Counted from the first letter of the stretch, positions 22,722 to 30,895 are shown. The stretch is 64,000 nucleotides of DNA from JABFSC01 sp031389045 (GCA_031389045.1 JANMSE010000193.1:1-64000); one strand, 5' to 3'. The notes: generated from the letters alone by a model not told the origin. A program made the numbers and translations.

Positions 22722-23366
22722 ATGAAAATCTTCATCGACACCGCCGAGATCAAGGAAATCCGCGAAGCCCACACGTGGGGCATTATTGATGGCGTCACCA
22801 CCAACCCCTCGCTGGTCGCGAAGTCGGGCCGCTCACTGGAGTCGGTCATCAACGAGATTTGCTCGATTGTCGACGGCCCCATTAGCGCCGAAGTCGTCAG
22901 TGTCGATGCTCCTGGCATGATCGCCGAGGGCAAACGGCTGGCGGCCATTCATCCCAACGTCGTCGTCAAAGTGCCCATGATCGCCGAAGGGCTGAAAGCG
23001 ACCAAAGCCCTCAGTAGTGAAGGGCTCGCCGTCAATGTCACGCTGATTTTCTCGTCCGCCCAGGCACTCTTGGCGGCCAAAGCCGGAGCCGCGTTCGCCA
23101 GTCCATTCGTGGGACGACTTGATGACATCGCCGAGGATGGCATGGCATTGATCGACTCCATCGTCCGCATCTACAAGAATTACACTTTTCCGACTCAAGT
23201 GCTCGTTGCGAGCGTGCGTCATCCGATTCATTTTGTCCGCGCCGCCGAAATGGGGGCACATGTCGCCACCTGCCCGTTCAACGTCATTCAACAACTCGTC
23301 AAACATCCCCTGACCGATATTGGCCTGGAACGCTTTCTCGCGGACCATCGTAAGGCAAGCAAGTAG
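22722..23366 (+). CDS. fsa: Fructose-6-phosphate aldolase/transaldolase (TalC/FSA type)
   Basis: A 214-residue short transaldolase: MKIFIDTAEIKEIREA at the start, GVTTNPSLVAKSG, the Schiff-base Lys in VVKVPMIAEGL, VNVTLIFSSAQALLAAKAGA and SPFVGRLDDI. It belongs to the 220-residue TalC/FSA group, which either exchanges dihydroxyacetone units or cleaves fructose-6-phosphate. It probably serves the pentose phosphate pathway with the transketolase at 12125. GAGGAGATGAAGGG precedes the ATG. Confidence 0.92.
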   Translation: MKIFIDTAEIKEIREAHTWGIIDGVTTNPSLVAKSGRSLESVINEICSIVDGPISAEVVSVDAPGMIAEGKRLAAIHPNVVVKVPMIAEGLKATKALSSEGLAVNVTLIFSSAQALLAAKAGAAFASPFVGRLDDIAEDGMALIDSIVRIYKNYTFPTQVLVASVRHPIHFVRAAEMGAHVATCPFNVIQQLVKHPLTDIGLERFLADHRKASK

Positions 23367-23486
23367 CTTATGGCTTATGGCCTATGGCAAATAGCCTATG
23401 GCCTATGGCGCGTTCGCTTCGCTCACTCAATAGCAGGAACACTCCTGCCATAAGCCATAGAGCGAAGCGAGCCATAAGCCATAAGC
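23366..23486. repeat. Long palindromic heptamer element (CTTATGG/CCTATGG), copy 1, locus 10
   Basis: About 120 bp. The left arm reads CTTATGG, CTTATGG, CCTATGG, CAAATAG, CCTATGG, CCTATGG, then CGTTCGCTTCGCTC. The right arm carries the inverse words GCCATAAG, GCCATAG, AGCGAAGCGAGCC, ATAAGCCATAAGC. A closely related element is at 46493-46632. Confidence 0.8.
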
Positions 23487-23491
23487 AGGGC

Positions 23492-23519
23492 TTGACGGGC
23501 AGGCACAGGGGCCTAACAT
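23492..23519 (+). promoter_or_regulatory. Possible promoter of the PAS-receiver gene
   Basis: TTGACG at 23492-23497 and TAACAT at 23514-23519 with a 16-bp spacer, 80 bases before the start codon at 23599. Confidence 0.4.
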
Positions 23520-23598
23520 ACCAGGCTATATTTATGTGGTGTAGACTTTCGTGGCGCTTGGCTCCGCGACAAGGACACCACCAAGGAAGTGCCTGCTG

Positions 23599-24726
23599 AT
23601 GTTCCAGCTCCCGCCGGTGTATCTTGAGCGCCTCGTCGAAAGTTCCCTTGACATCGTCATCGCCGTTGACAGTGAAGGGAAAATCATCTTCTACAATGAC
23701 GGCGCCTATAAAACCCTCGGCTATACCTCCACGGAGATTCGCGGCAAATACGTCACCGCCGTGTATCCCAGTCTTGATGAAGCACGTCGGGTGATGGCCG
23801 CGCTACGGAGCGGTGAGCCTGGCGAAACTAGCCAAGTCAAGAATTTCGAGACCACCCTATTGACCAAAAACGGCGACCAAATCCCGGCTGCGATTTCCGG
23901 GTCGATTATCTACGACGAAGCCGGGAACGAGATTGGCTCCATTGGCTTTCTCAAGGATTTGCGCGAAATTCGTCGTCGCGATCAACTCGCCACCCTGGGC
24001 GAACTCGCGGTTGGACTCGCGCACCGTATCAACAATCCGCTTGAGGTGATCTTCAATAACCTCGACCTCCTCTCCAAGCATATCTCCCAGGTCTGCCCCG
24101 ACGAAGAATACGTCATTGATGAAGAACGACTGGAATCGGTGCAGCGCGAATTGGGCAAAATCCGCGCCATCGTCAGCCGGATTGATGAGATGGCGCATGA
24201 AAGCCGCTACGTCACCACGGAGTATCTGCGTGGCTCGCGCATGGCCGACCTCGGTTTGGAGGAAGCGGCCTCTCCTCCTCACTCCTCAGAGGCGCAACCC
24301 GCCGCTCGCGCTTTGGCGGGGTTAACGATTCTGGTGGTCGATGATGACTTGGGGGTGTGTTATTCCCTGCGCGATTTGCTGTTGGCGGAAGGGTGCGAAG
24401 TGGAGGTCGCCACCAACGGGCTCGACGCCCTCAAAGTCCTGGCCCATCGCTCGGTCGATCTCGTGATCAGTGACGTCGTGATGCCCGATCTTGACGGCTA
24501 CGACCTCTATATGGAGGTCCGCGAACGGTATCGTCAGACGCCGGTCGTGCTGATGACCGCCTATTTCTACGACAAAGACCATGTCATCAAGCGCAGCAAA
24601 GTGGAAGGTTTGAAGGAAGTGATTTTCAAGAAGCCCGTGGACCCTACACGCTTGAAAAACATCATTCTCGAACGTTGCCGCCCCAACCTCACGCTCCCTC
24701 CCTCACCGCCGCTTCACACGCCATAG
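23599..24726 (+). CDS. PAS domain protein with histidine-kinase dimerisation helix and receiver domain, no ATPase domain
   Basis: A 375-residue signalling protein. Residues 8-120 are a PAS domain (IIFYNDGAYKTLGYTSTEI). Residues about 125-205 resemble a HisKA dimerisation helix with the H-box His142 in LAHRINNPLEV. Residues about 243-365 are a receiver domain with acidic pocket Asp248-250, phosphoacceptor Asp292 in ISDVVMPDLDG, the Thr of MTAYF and the Lys of KKPV. The HATPase catalytic domain is missing entirely, so it cannot autophosphorylate and must take phosphate from another kinase or act as a phosphorelay scaffold. A Pro/Ser-rich tail ends the protein. Confidence 0.85.
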   Translation: MFQLPPVYLERLVESSLDIVIAVDSEGKIIFYNDGAYKTLGYTSTEIRGKYVTAVYPSLDEARRVMAALRSGEPGETSQVKNFETTLLTKNGDQIPAAISGSIIYDEAGNEIGSIGFLKDLREIRRRDQLATLGELAVGLAHRINNPLEVIFNNLDLLSKHISQVCPDEEYVIDEERLESVQRELGKIRAIVSRIDEMAHESRYVTTEYLRGSRMADLGLEEAASPPHSSEAQPAARALAGLTILVVDDDLGVCYSLRDLLLAEGCEVEVATNGLDALKVLAHRSVDLVISDVVMPDLDGYDLYMEVRERYRQTPVVLMTAYFYDKDHVIKRSKVEGLKEVIFKKPVDPTRLKNIILERCRPNLTLPPSPPLHTP

Positions 24727-24738
24727 GACAATCTGGCC

Positions 24739-25848
24739 ATGCTCTCTGGATACGCGACTTTAGCGGGGACAGATGCCTATCGACAGCGGTTCGCGATGAG
24801 TCTTCACCCGCTGCACTTTCGCCGGTCCGCCGATCTGTGGTTCGCCTCCATTGGACTCGGCACCTATCTCGGCGACCCAACACCACAGACTGACGAACTC
24901 TACGAGGCGGCGATCCGACTGGCACTGGTCCGTGGGTGTAATGTCCTTGATGCCGCCATCAATTATCGCCACCAACGCAGTGAACGGGTGATTGGCCAGG
25001 TGCTCTCGGCACTCATTGGAAAGGGCACCCTCCAACGAGAAGAAATCGTAGTGGCGACCAAAGGTGGGTATATCGCTTTTGATGGGGACGTGCCGCCCGA
25101 CCCGCGTGCCTATGTGCAAGAGACCTTCATCAAGACTGGCTTAGCCACCGCCGATGACATTGTCGAATGGAATTGCATCGCGCCTCGCTACCTTGCGCAT
25201 CAAATCGAGTGCAGCCGCCGCAACCTCAATTTGGCCTGTCTCGATATTTACTATCTGCATAATCCTGAAGCCCAGCTCCAGAAATGCTCGCGATCAGAAT
25301 TCGCACGGCGCATGGAAGCGGCCTTCACCATGCTCGAGGCCCAGGTCGCCAGTGGAAACATCCGTCACTACGGCACCGCCACCTGGAATGGGTATCGTCA
25401 GCAACCGACCGCGCGTGACGTGTTGTTTCTCCCTGACTTATTGGAGATCGCGGAACGAGTCGGCGGTCAGGAGCACCATTTCAAGATCGTGCAGCTTCCC
25501 TACAACTTGGGAATGACCGAAGCGCTGACGCAAAAAAATCAACGAGTCGGTCGTGAGATGGTCAGCGTGCTCGAAGCGGCCCATCAGCGTGGGATCACGG
25601 TGATGGCGAGCGCATCGATCTTACAAGGCCGCCTGGCGCACTCACTTCCAACCACTGTGAGTGACGCGCTCAGCGGGCTTGAGTCCGATGCCCAACGGGC
25701 GCTCCAGTTCACGCGTTCGACACCCGGCATCACCACCGCACTGGTCGGCATGAAGTCCGTCGCGCATGTTGAGCATAATCTCGCGGTGGCCAAACTCCCG
25801 CCCGCGTCGCTGGAACAGTTTCACAAACTCTTTCGGCCACAAGCGTAG
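24739..25848 (+). CDS. Aldo/keto reductase
   Basis: A 369-residue AKR with a TIM-barrel fold. GLGTYLG near residue 40, the catalytic Asp and Tyr in NVLDAAINYRHQRSERVIG, the Lys in VVATKGGYI and the His in IYYLHNPEAQL form the AKR tetrad. The later NADPH segments are present (MASASILQGRL, TPGITTALVGMKSVAHVEHNL). A roughly 30-residue insert (YIAFDGDVPPDPRAYVQETF) follows strand 3. It starts 12 bp after the PAS-receiver gene and may be cotranscribed. Substrate unknown. Confidence 0.87.
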   Translation: MLSGYATLAGTDAYRQRFAMSLHPLHFRRSADLWFASIGLGTYLGDPTPQTDELYEAAIRLALVRGCNVLDAAINYRHQRSERVIGQVLSALIGKGTLQREEIVVATKGGYIAFDGDVPPDPRAYVQETFIKTGLATADDIVEWNCIAPRYLAHQIECSRRNLNLACLDIYYLHNPEAQLQKCSRSEFARRMEAAFTMLEAQVASGNIRHYGTATWNGYRQQPTARDVLFLPDLLEIAERVGGQEHHFKIVQLPYNLGMTEALTQKNQRVGREMVSVLEAAHQRGITVMASASILQGRLAHSLPTTVSDALSGLESDAQRALQFTRSTPGITTALVGMKSVAHVEHNLAVAKLPPASLEQFHKLFRPQA

Positions 25849-25856
25849 GACCCGAA

Positions 25857-25890
25857 GGCAGTTCGGAGTCAAAGGCAGTTCGGAGTTCGA
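25857..25890. repeat. Repeat (GGCAGTTCGGAGT), locus 11
   Basis: Two direct copies of a 17-bp unit GGCAGTTCGGAGTCAAA / GGCAGTTCGGAGTTCGA just after the aldo/keto reductase stop codon, with the same AGTTCGG word as locus 9. Confidence 0.65.
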
Positions 25891-25981
25891 ATTGCCGTTG
25901 CCGTGTCTGTTGGAGCGCTTAGTCGCATTCTGGCCCAGATGACCTCACGGAAAGCGAAGAAAATCGCAACGTCCCCTATTC

Positions 25982-26095
25982 CGCAAAGCATTGGAAAAGG
26001 CCGGGACGGATCATGTGACGATCTGGCTGACAAAAAGTGAGACGAAGGAGGCGGTCGTGGAACTGGAGCAGCTTGCCCGTGAGGTACTGTCGTAG
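25982..26095 (+). pseudogene. Remnant of an LLM-class oxidoreductase C-terminus
   Basis: A 37-codon stretch without a start, RKALEKAGTDHVTIWLTKSE continuing to an ELEQLAREVLS end and a TAG stop, looks like the C-terminal end of a luciferase-like F420/flavin oxidoreductase. The frame is closed upstream by a TGA at 25940-25942 and the rest of the gene is absent. The 323-bp gap between the aldo/keto reductase and GFA genes also holds a repeat (locus 11) and a hairpin (26110-26139). Assignment rests on a short match and is uncertain. Confidence 0.35.
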
Positions 26096-26109
26096 GACAT
26101 GAATCGCGC

Positions 26110-26139
26110 TCATCCTGAGTCCGGCGGGCTCAGGATGAA
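26110..26139. repeat. 10-bp inverted repeat (hairpin)
   Basis: TCATCCTGAG, 9 bases, CTCAGGATGA: a perfect 10-bp stem with no U tract on the plus strand. It may be a REP-like element or a weak terminator between the remnant and the convergent GFA gene. Confidence 0.5.
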
Positions 26140-26171
26140 CGCGGCGGTGGGCTATTCTCATCTCGGCTGGT

Positions 26172-26609
26172 TCAGCCGCCAAACGTGCCGTCCGGATAGT
26201 CGGCGAAGCAGGCAATGTCGTCGGGCAGCGTCAACCACGGTTGTCCTGCTGAGCACCAGACGCTAAAGCGCGGCTTGATGTGGCTCTTGTCGTCCAAGGT
26301 CCCGCCCATCATGGAGCGAATCTCCGGATACCGTTCAAGCGTGATGGACACGGCTGAGCCGCAGGTCGGACAGAAATGCCGCCAAAGCCGCTGCTCACCG
26401 TCAACTTTTGCCTCATACGTAGCGAGGGTGCCTTCAATCGTCACGGCCTCTTTGGGAAAAATGACGCCAATGAGAAAGGCCGAGCCCGACTGGCGCTGAC
26501 ATCGGTCACATTGACAGAGTCCGATGGTGGTCGGTTCGCCGTCGTAGCGATAGTGGACCGCTCCGCACAGGCAGCGGCCGGTTCCTCCGGTTGTTTGTGA
26601 TTGGGTCAT
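26172..26609 (-). CDS. GFA/CENP-V family zinc-binding protein
   Basis: A 145-residue protein of the glutathione-dependent formaldehyde-activating (Gfa)-like family. The zinc-binding cysteines are in GRCLCGAVHY, LCQCDRCQRQSGSAF and FCPTCGSAVSI. Most members have no proven function; formaldehyde binding is not assured. The start at 26609 is preceded by GAGG and lies inside the truncated restriction gene, which it follows in another frame. Confidence 0.82.
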   Translation of the reverse strand: MTQSQTTGGTGRCLCGAVHYRYDGEPTTIGLCQCDRCQRQSGSAFLIGVIFPKEAVTIEGTLATYEAKVDGEQRLWRHFCPTCGSAVSITLERYPEIRSMMGGTLDDKSHIKPRFSVWCSAGQPWLTLPDDIACFADYPDGTFGG

Positions 26610-26805
26610 TGATGTAGTCCTCGACGAGAACGTAAAGGGCGTAGTGATTGGCAAAGGCGCCACGGGCCTTCGAGCCGCGATTCGCTGAACGGGTTTTGAA
26701 GTTCAGGTATTGCAGGAGGGGGCTCTTCTCGAACAGATCATCCGTGAGGCCACCAAACCGACGGCGGAGAATCTCAAGCATCGCGGCGGTGAATGCGTGC
26801 TTCAT
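26506..26805 (-). pseudogene. Truncated type II restriction endonuclease (N-terminal fragment)
   Basis: The first 65 or so codons (MKHAFTAAMLEILRRRFGGL, LLQYLNFKTRSANRGSKARG, ALYVLVEDYI) look like the N-terminus of a type II restriction enzyme. The ATG overlaps the stop of the methyltransferase gene (ATGA), as in an operon. After VEDYI the frame continues through unrelated sequence that overlaps the GFA gene in another frame and soon stops. The catalytic part is missing, so the nuclease should be inactive. Family assignment is from recognition of the N-terminal pattern and should be confirmed. Confidence 0.6.
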
Positions 26806-27695
26806 TTGGTGGGTCCGAAGAGATCGCCGGTGTCCGAATCAACACCCTGGGTCGCCCCCCTCCCATTGCGGCGGACATGGGATTTTCGTGGCGCCCTCAG
26901 TGGCTCACCGTCAAGTTCGGTCCTGATACCGAGGCGTCGAAGGCCAATCTTGACGTACTCCCGCTCCCGCTCAATCCCGATAAATCGCCTCCCGAGGCGC
27001 TTTGCCACGGCACCGGTGGTGAACGTCCCGGCGAACGGATCAAGCACGAGATCTCCGGGGTTGCTACTTGCGAGGACAATCCGTTCGAGGAGCACTTCGG
27101 GTTTCTGCGACGGATGTTCCTCGTACTCATCCATGCGGTAGCGCACACGGGGGAAGAGCCAGACATTACCCGGCACCTTCATGTCGTTATAGACCGCCGG
27201 CACGGGTTTGCGGTAGTCGATCAGCTTCCTGACCCCGCCAGTCTTCGCTTCCACGGTAATAGCATCGGAATTGAAGGTATAGTGGTCGGGGTCCTTCACG
27301 ACATGGAGGATGGGCTCGTAGAGTGAACCAAAGTACTTTCTGGCTTGGACGCCGAAGCTGTCGTATACCCATACGATTCTGGACAAAATCGCGAGTCGGG
27401 ATCGGAGGTACAGGTCGATGTGAGGCATGGCCTGCGTACTCGTCATGACGTACAGGGTTCCACCCGGAGCGAGCTTTCTTATACACAGGTCCAGCCAACG
27501 AGCGCACCACTCGGCGTAGGCATCGTCACTCTCCCATCGGTCACGGAAACTGCTGAACCACTTGCCGATATTGTACGGAGGATCAGCAAAGATCAGATTG
27601 ACCTCCGTATCTCCCACGACTGCGCCCAAGAGATCAAGGGCATCTCCATGCACGACAGTGGCCCCGTTGGTTTCGTATGTAAATTCCGATGACAC
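26802..27695 (-). CDS. DNA adenine-N6 methyltransferase (beta class)
   Basis: A 297-residue site-specific DNA methyltransferase. Motif IV is DPPYNIGKWF (DPPY, adenine type) near the N-terminus. The SAM-binding motif I LDPFAGTFTTGAVAKRLGRR comes near the C-terminus, so the motif order is IV to I. HPSQKPEVLLERIV is motif X. It would protect DNA from the enzyme whose truncated gene overlaps its 3' end, and now probably acts as an orphan methylase. The start is GTG at 27695 with GAGGAAAAACGC upstream; a TTG at 27728 is less likely. Confidence 0.85.
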   Translation of the reverse strand: MSSEFTYETNGATVVHGDALDLLGAVVGDTEVNLIFADPPYNIGKWFSSFRDRWESDDAYAEWCARWLDLCIRKLAPGGTLYVMTSTQAMPHIDLYLRSRLAILSRIVWVYDSFGVQARKYFGSLYEPILHVVKDPDHYTFNSDAITVEAKTGGVRKLIDYRKPVPAVYNDMKVPGNVWLFPRVRYRMDEYEEHPSQKPEVLLERIVLASSNPGDLVLDPFAGTFTTGAVAKRLGRRFIGIEREREYVKIGLRRLGIRTELDGEPLRAPRKSHVRRNGRGATQGVDSDTGDLFGPTK

Positions 27696-27740
27696 GCGTT
27701 TTTCCTCTGTTCGGAGCCCTTCCCGCAAGCGTAGCGCTTT

Positions 27741-28367
27741 TCACGCCGAGCTGGTCTTGGATGTCCCGTTGCGCAATGCCGACATTTCAGCTTCAAGCTC
27801 GGCAATACGGTCGCGTAACTTCCGCACCGTTGGCGCCAAGTCTTCGGCGGTGACCCGCGGCGTAATGTGTTGTGGACAATTGCTGTCCCACGCCTCAATG
27901 TGAAAACGGAAGACTCGCTCTGGCCGCGCCTCATAGGTCGGATCGGCCAACTGTTCCAACAACGTCGGGTCATGCTCAATGACCTCGGCGCGGCCCCAGA
28001 TTTTGATCCGTTGGCGGTTGATATAGTCCATCAGGAAAATGAACGCCTTGTCGTTCTCGGTCAGGTTCCCCATTGAGATGTACTGTCGGTTCCCGCTGAA
28101 GTCGGCGAAGGCCAGCGTGTGCTCGTCTAGGACTTTGAGGAATCCCTTGGGGCCTCCCCGGTGCTGGATGTAGGGCTGTCCTTCGCTGTTAGCCGTCGCC
28201 AGATAGAACGAATCCCGTTCAGCAATGAAGGCAACGAGGTCTGGAGTGACGGCATGCCGCCAGCCGCCCTTTTGTTCCATGTGGGCGTAGCCGGCGCGGG
28301 AGCCGAGTCGTGCTTGGATGGTTTTGACCGCCGGGGTAAAAGCGATATCACTGGTGATCTGTTTCAT
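27741..28367 (-). CDS. Pyridoxamine 5'-phosphate oxidase family protein (PPOX-like)
   Basis: A 208-residue FMN-binding split-barrel protein. SFYLATANSEGQPYIQHRGG and FADFSGNRQYISMGNL are typical flavin-site segments, and IKIWGRAEVIE is the third-strand motif. A C-terminal coiled coil (RKLRDRIAELEAEMSAL) follows. The group includes FMN or F420 enzymes and general stress proteins; its substrate is unknown. AGGAGACC precedes the ATG at 28367. It lies 45 bp upstream of the methyltransferase gene. Confidence 0.82.
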   Translation of the reverse strand: MKQITSDIAFTPAVKTIQARLGSRAGYAHMEQKGGWRHAVTPDLVAFIAERDSFYLATANSEGQPYIQHRGGPKGFLKVLDEHTLAFADFSGNRQYISMGNLTENDKAFIFLMDYINRQRIKIWGRAEVIEHDPTLLEQLADPTYEARPERVFRFHIEAWDSNCPQHITPRVTAEDLAPTVRKLRDRIAELEAEMSALRNGTSKTSSA

Positions 28368-28382
28368 GCTGGGGTCTCCTGA

Positions 28383-28542
28383 TTACGCTGATTGATGGAG
28401 TGTCTTCACTTCTTGGCGCATCACTTTCTGACACTCGCCTGTCGTCGTTTCAACTATCCTCTCCCGCAACTCACGCAACGCCACGTCCAGCTCCCCCAGA
28501 GTTACCAGTGACCGGTAGTGTAATGCTCAGGTTGTCACTCAT
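28383..28542 (-). other. Gap with a broken small reading frame of unknown origin
   Basis: The 276-bp gap between the PPOX and LLM genes holds no intact gene of note. On the minus strand an ATG at 28542 opens a short frame (MSDNLSITLPVTGNSG) that closes after 23 codons. A one-base shift joins it to a helical frame ending in ELRERIVETTTGECQKVM and a stop at 28383. This could be a frameshifted small gene; no family is recognised. Locus 12 repeats follow at 28604. Confidence 0.25.
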
Positions 28543-28603
28543 GCCCAGAGCTTAGCGCAATTCTCAAAAACCTCCCAGGAAATGAGCGAACCATGAGGTC
28601 TTA

Positions 28604-28642
28604 AACTCCGAACTCCGAACGGTCCTGGACTCCGAACTGCCT
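28604..28642. repeat. Heptamer repeat (ACTCCGA), locus 12
   Basis: ACTCCGA, ACTCCGA, a short interruption, ACTCCGA, ACTGCCT immediately before the stop codon of the LLM gene on the other strand. It is the reverse complement of the word at loci 9 and 11. Confidence 0.7.
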
Positions 28643-28643
28643 G

Positions 28644-29522
28644 CTACTGCTCGCCGTGCTTCGCCACGACATCATTGGCGAAACGCTCCATCGCATTCGT
28701 GATGTTGCGGTCTCGTAACGCATGAACGTTAATCAACAGCCGCTGGATGCCCAGCTCTTCGTAGACGGGGAGACTCTCGACCCCTTCGCGGTGGTAATTC
28801 CAGTAAGCGGTAATCTCCAAATCGCGTGGGTTCCGCCCCTGCTTGGCGCACTCTTCGGTGAGCGCTCGCATGTGCGTGCGATAGTCGTCGAGGTCCTTGC
28901 CGATGACATACCAGCCATCGCCATAGCGCACGGTGCGCCGAATCGCCGAGGGGCTAATGCCACCAATCACCAGCGGCACGCCTCCGGCCTGCGCGGGCTT
29001 GGGGCGCATCATGAAGTTTTGCCACTGCACGAACTCGCCCTGAAAGTTGACCTCTTCGCCACTCCACACCGCCTTGAGCGCACGCAGGTACTCGTCCGCC
29101 CGTTTGCCACGGCGCTCGAACGGCACGCCAATCGCGGTGAACTCTTCCTTCAACCAGCCAATGCCCACACCGAGCATCAGCCGCCCCTTGGAGAGATGGT
29201 CAATCGACGAAGCCCATTTGGCGAGGTACAGCGGGCTCATCTGCGGCAGGATGTTGACCCCGGTCCCCAGCCGTAGACGGGTGGTGGCCGACGCGATAAA
29301 GGTCAACGCCACTAGCGGATCAATAATCGCGGCATCGGGTGGGAATGGCAGCTTCCCATCGGGGTTATACGGATACACCGACGTATACGTCTTGGGAATG
29401 ATGACGTGTTCCGCCGTCCACACGGATTCATAGCCCAACGCTTCCGCGCGTTGCACGAACGGAATCACCACGTCCGGGTCAGCAAACAGATGTAGGTTGA
29501 TGGGAACAATGCCAAATTTCAT
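28644..29522 (-). CDS. LLM-class F420-dependent oxidoreductase
   Basis: A 292-residue luciferase-like monooxygenase/F420 oxidoreductase. GYESVWTAEHVIIP, RLRLGTGVNILPQMSP, LSKGRLMLGVGIGWLKEEF and MMRPKPAQAGGVPLVIGG are the TIM-barrel signatures of this family; the GIGWLKEE segment is common in F420-using members. The start at 29522 is fixed by GGAGG 7 bases upstream. Three other members lie at 59135, 61513 and 63512. The reaction is unknown; oxidation or reduction of a small organic substrate is likely. Confidence 0.87.
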   Translation of the reverse strand: MKFGIVPINLHLFADPDVVIPFVQRAEALGYESVWTAEHVIIPKTYTSVYPYNPDGKLPFPPDAAIIDPLVALTFIASATTRLRLGTGVNILPQMSPLYLAKWASSIDHLSKGRLMLGVGIGWLKEEFTAIGVPFERRGKRADEYLRALKAVWSGEEVNFQGEFVQWQNFMMRPKPAQAGGVPLVIGGISPSAIRRTVRYGDGWYVIGKDLDDYRTHMRALTEECAKQGRNPRDLEITAYWNYHREGVESLPVYEELGIQRLLINVHALRDRNITNAMERFANDVVAKHGEQ

Positions 29523-29566
29523 AAACGTCCTCCAATTGCGGGGCACAACTCTGAGAAAGAAAGCGT

Positions 29567-29791
29567 ATGGAAGATGTCATTATTGATGTCGTTGTCAATG
29601 GGCGCGTCCTGCTGCCGGGGGAAATTCCAGCGGCGGTCACGCAGGTCATCGCGGCCACGCTGGCCACGGACGCGCCGCCACAAGAGATTGAGCACGAAGG
29701 GGTCCGCTATTGGTGGGCGGTGCGGCCTTGTGTCCCCCTGAACCTCGAAGGTGCCGCGCCTTTGCTTGCGCTTCTCCGAGGGCAGTGGTAA
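29567..29791 (+). CDS. Small hypothetical protein
   Basis: A 74-residue reading frame divergent from the LLM gene, with a purine-rich AGAAAGAAAG upstream of its ATG. The sequence (IDVVVNGRVLLPGEIPAAVT, EHEGVRYWWAVRPCVPLNL) has a globular look but no recognised family. It lies 44 bp before the UspA gene, in the same direction. Confidence 0.4.
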   Translation: MEDVIIDVVVNGRVLLPGEIPAAVTQVIAATLATDAPPQEIEHEGVRYWWAVRPCVPLNLEGAAPLLALLRGQW

Positions 29792-29835
29792 GGCGACGGC
29801 AACGTTGTCACTCTGCCAATGAAACGGAGGTCGCG

Positions 29836-30675
29836 ATGATTAAGAATATCCTCTTCGCGCTTGATGGCTCCGAGCACTCGAAAACGGCACTACGCTATGC
29901 GCTGTGGCTCGCGTCACAGTTTCGCGCCCACATCTCGGGGCTCCATGTCATTGACATCGTCTCGGTGGAAGGCCCATTTTTTCAGGACCTCTCCGGCGCG
30001 TTCGGTTTTGAGCCCTACCTTGATGTCGCTGGCAAAGTGCGCAGGGCGCTGCATGATCGTGGTCAGTTTCTCCTGCAAGAATTCACGACCACCTGTCAGG
30101 AGCAAGGGGTGTCCTGCGAGACGGCGCTGGTCACTGGGATTGTGGCGAACGAAATCAGCGAGCATGCGCGCACCGCGGACCTCGTCATCATTGGACATCG
30201 GGGGACCAACGAACAGTTCTCAACTGGTCTGTTGGGCGGGACCGCGGAAAGCATCACGCGCAAAAGCCCACGCCCAGTGTTCATCACCCCGATGCAATTT
30301 CAGCCGCCCAGCAAGCCGTTGCTCGCGTATGACGGCAGCTCACGCGCTAGCACGGTCATGCACAGCGCCGCTGAGTTTTGTTCGGCGCTGAACCTGCCGT
30401 TGACGGTGTTGACTGTCACACCGCGTGAAAAGAGTGGTGAGGAGAAAATTCTGGAAGAGGCGCGACACTATCTCAGCTCGTATGATCTCAAGCCGACGCT
30501 GCTGTCCGTGACGGGTCACGCGAATCAACGCATTATCGAGTATCTCAAGGAACACGGGCACGACCTATTGTTCATCGGGGCGTATGGCCATAGTCGCATC
30601 ATTGAAATGGTGCTCGGCAGCACGACGGAATATGTGCTGCGCAATGCCCCGTGTCCGGTGTTTTTGTCGCGCTGA
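29836..30675 (+). CDS. Tandem universal stress protein (UspA x2)
   Basis: A 279-residue protein with two Usp domains. Domain 1 (1-150) begins NILFALDGSEHSKTALRYAL and ends VIIGHRGTNEQFSTGLLGGT. Domain 2 (about 155-279) begins KPLLAYDGSSRAS and ends with the ATP-binding GAYGHSRIIEMVLGSTTEYV, matching GxxG-x9-GST. CGGAGG lies 5 bases before the ATG. It responds to stress in a general way in known cases; the ligand here is probably ATP. Confidence 0.9.
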   Translation: MIKNILFALDGSEHSKTALRYALWLASQFRAHISGLHVIDIVSVEGPFFQDLSGAFGFEPYLDVAGKVRRALHDRGQFLLQEFTTTCQEQGVSCETALVTGIVANEISEHARTADLVIIGHRGTNEQFSTGLLGGTAESITRKSPRPVFITPMQFQPPSKPLLAYDGSSRASTVMHSAAEFCSALNLPLTVLTVTPREKSGEEKILEEARHYLSSYDLKPTLLSVTGHANQRIIEYLKEHGHDLLFIGAYGHSRIIEMVLGSTTEYVLRNAPCPVFLSR

Positions 30676-30694
30676 GTGCCGAGGAGTTATCAGC

Positions 30695-30817
30695 ATGATG
30701 GACCAAAAACATGTGGCGGACGAGGTATTAGCCATAGAGGAAGAGACGGCGGACTTGCAAGAGGCCAAGGCGCTGCTTGAAAGTCTGTCGTCGGCTGAAC
30801 GTGCCACGGCTTCATAA
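30695..30817 (+). CDS. Small acidic hypothetical protein
   Basis: A 40-residue frame starting at an ATG 9 bases after GAGGAG, 19 bp downstream of the UspA gene. It is acidic and helical (VADEVLAIEEETADLQEAKA). No family recognised. The clear ribosome binding site and the operon-like spacing support it; the small size argues for caution. Confidence 0.4.
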   Translation: MMDQKHVADEVLAIEEETADLQEAKALLESLSSAERATAS

Positions 30818-30853
30818 GTGATTGCTCGTCGGACTCCCCTGTGCTTCTTCTAT

Positions 30854-30895
30854 TTTTGCCTTTTGCCTTTTGCCTTTTGATTTCGGCCTTCCGCC
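30854..30895. repeat. Heptamer repeat (TTTTGCC), locus 13
   Basis: Six heptamers in exact register: TTTTGCC three times, TTTTGAT, TTCGGCC, TTCCGCC. It lies between the small acidic gene and hpnH. Confidence 0.85.

Noticed and set aside
26793..27326. A 177-codon plus-strand frame opposite the DNA methyltransferase gene
   Set aside because: The methyltransferase motifs DPPY and DPFAG on the minus strand are decisive; the opposite frame has no features of a protein.
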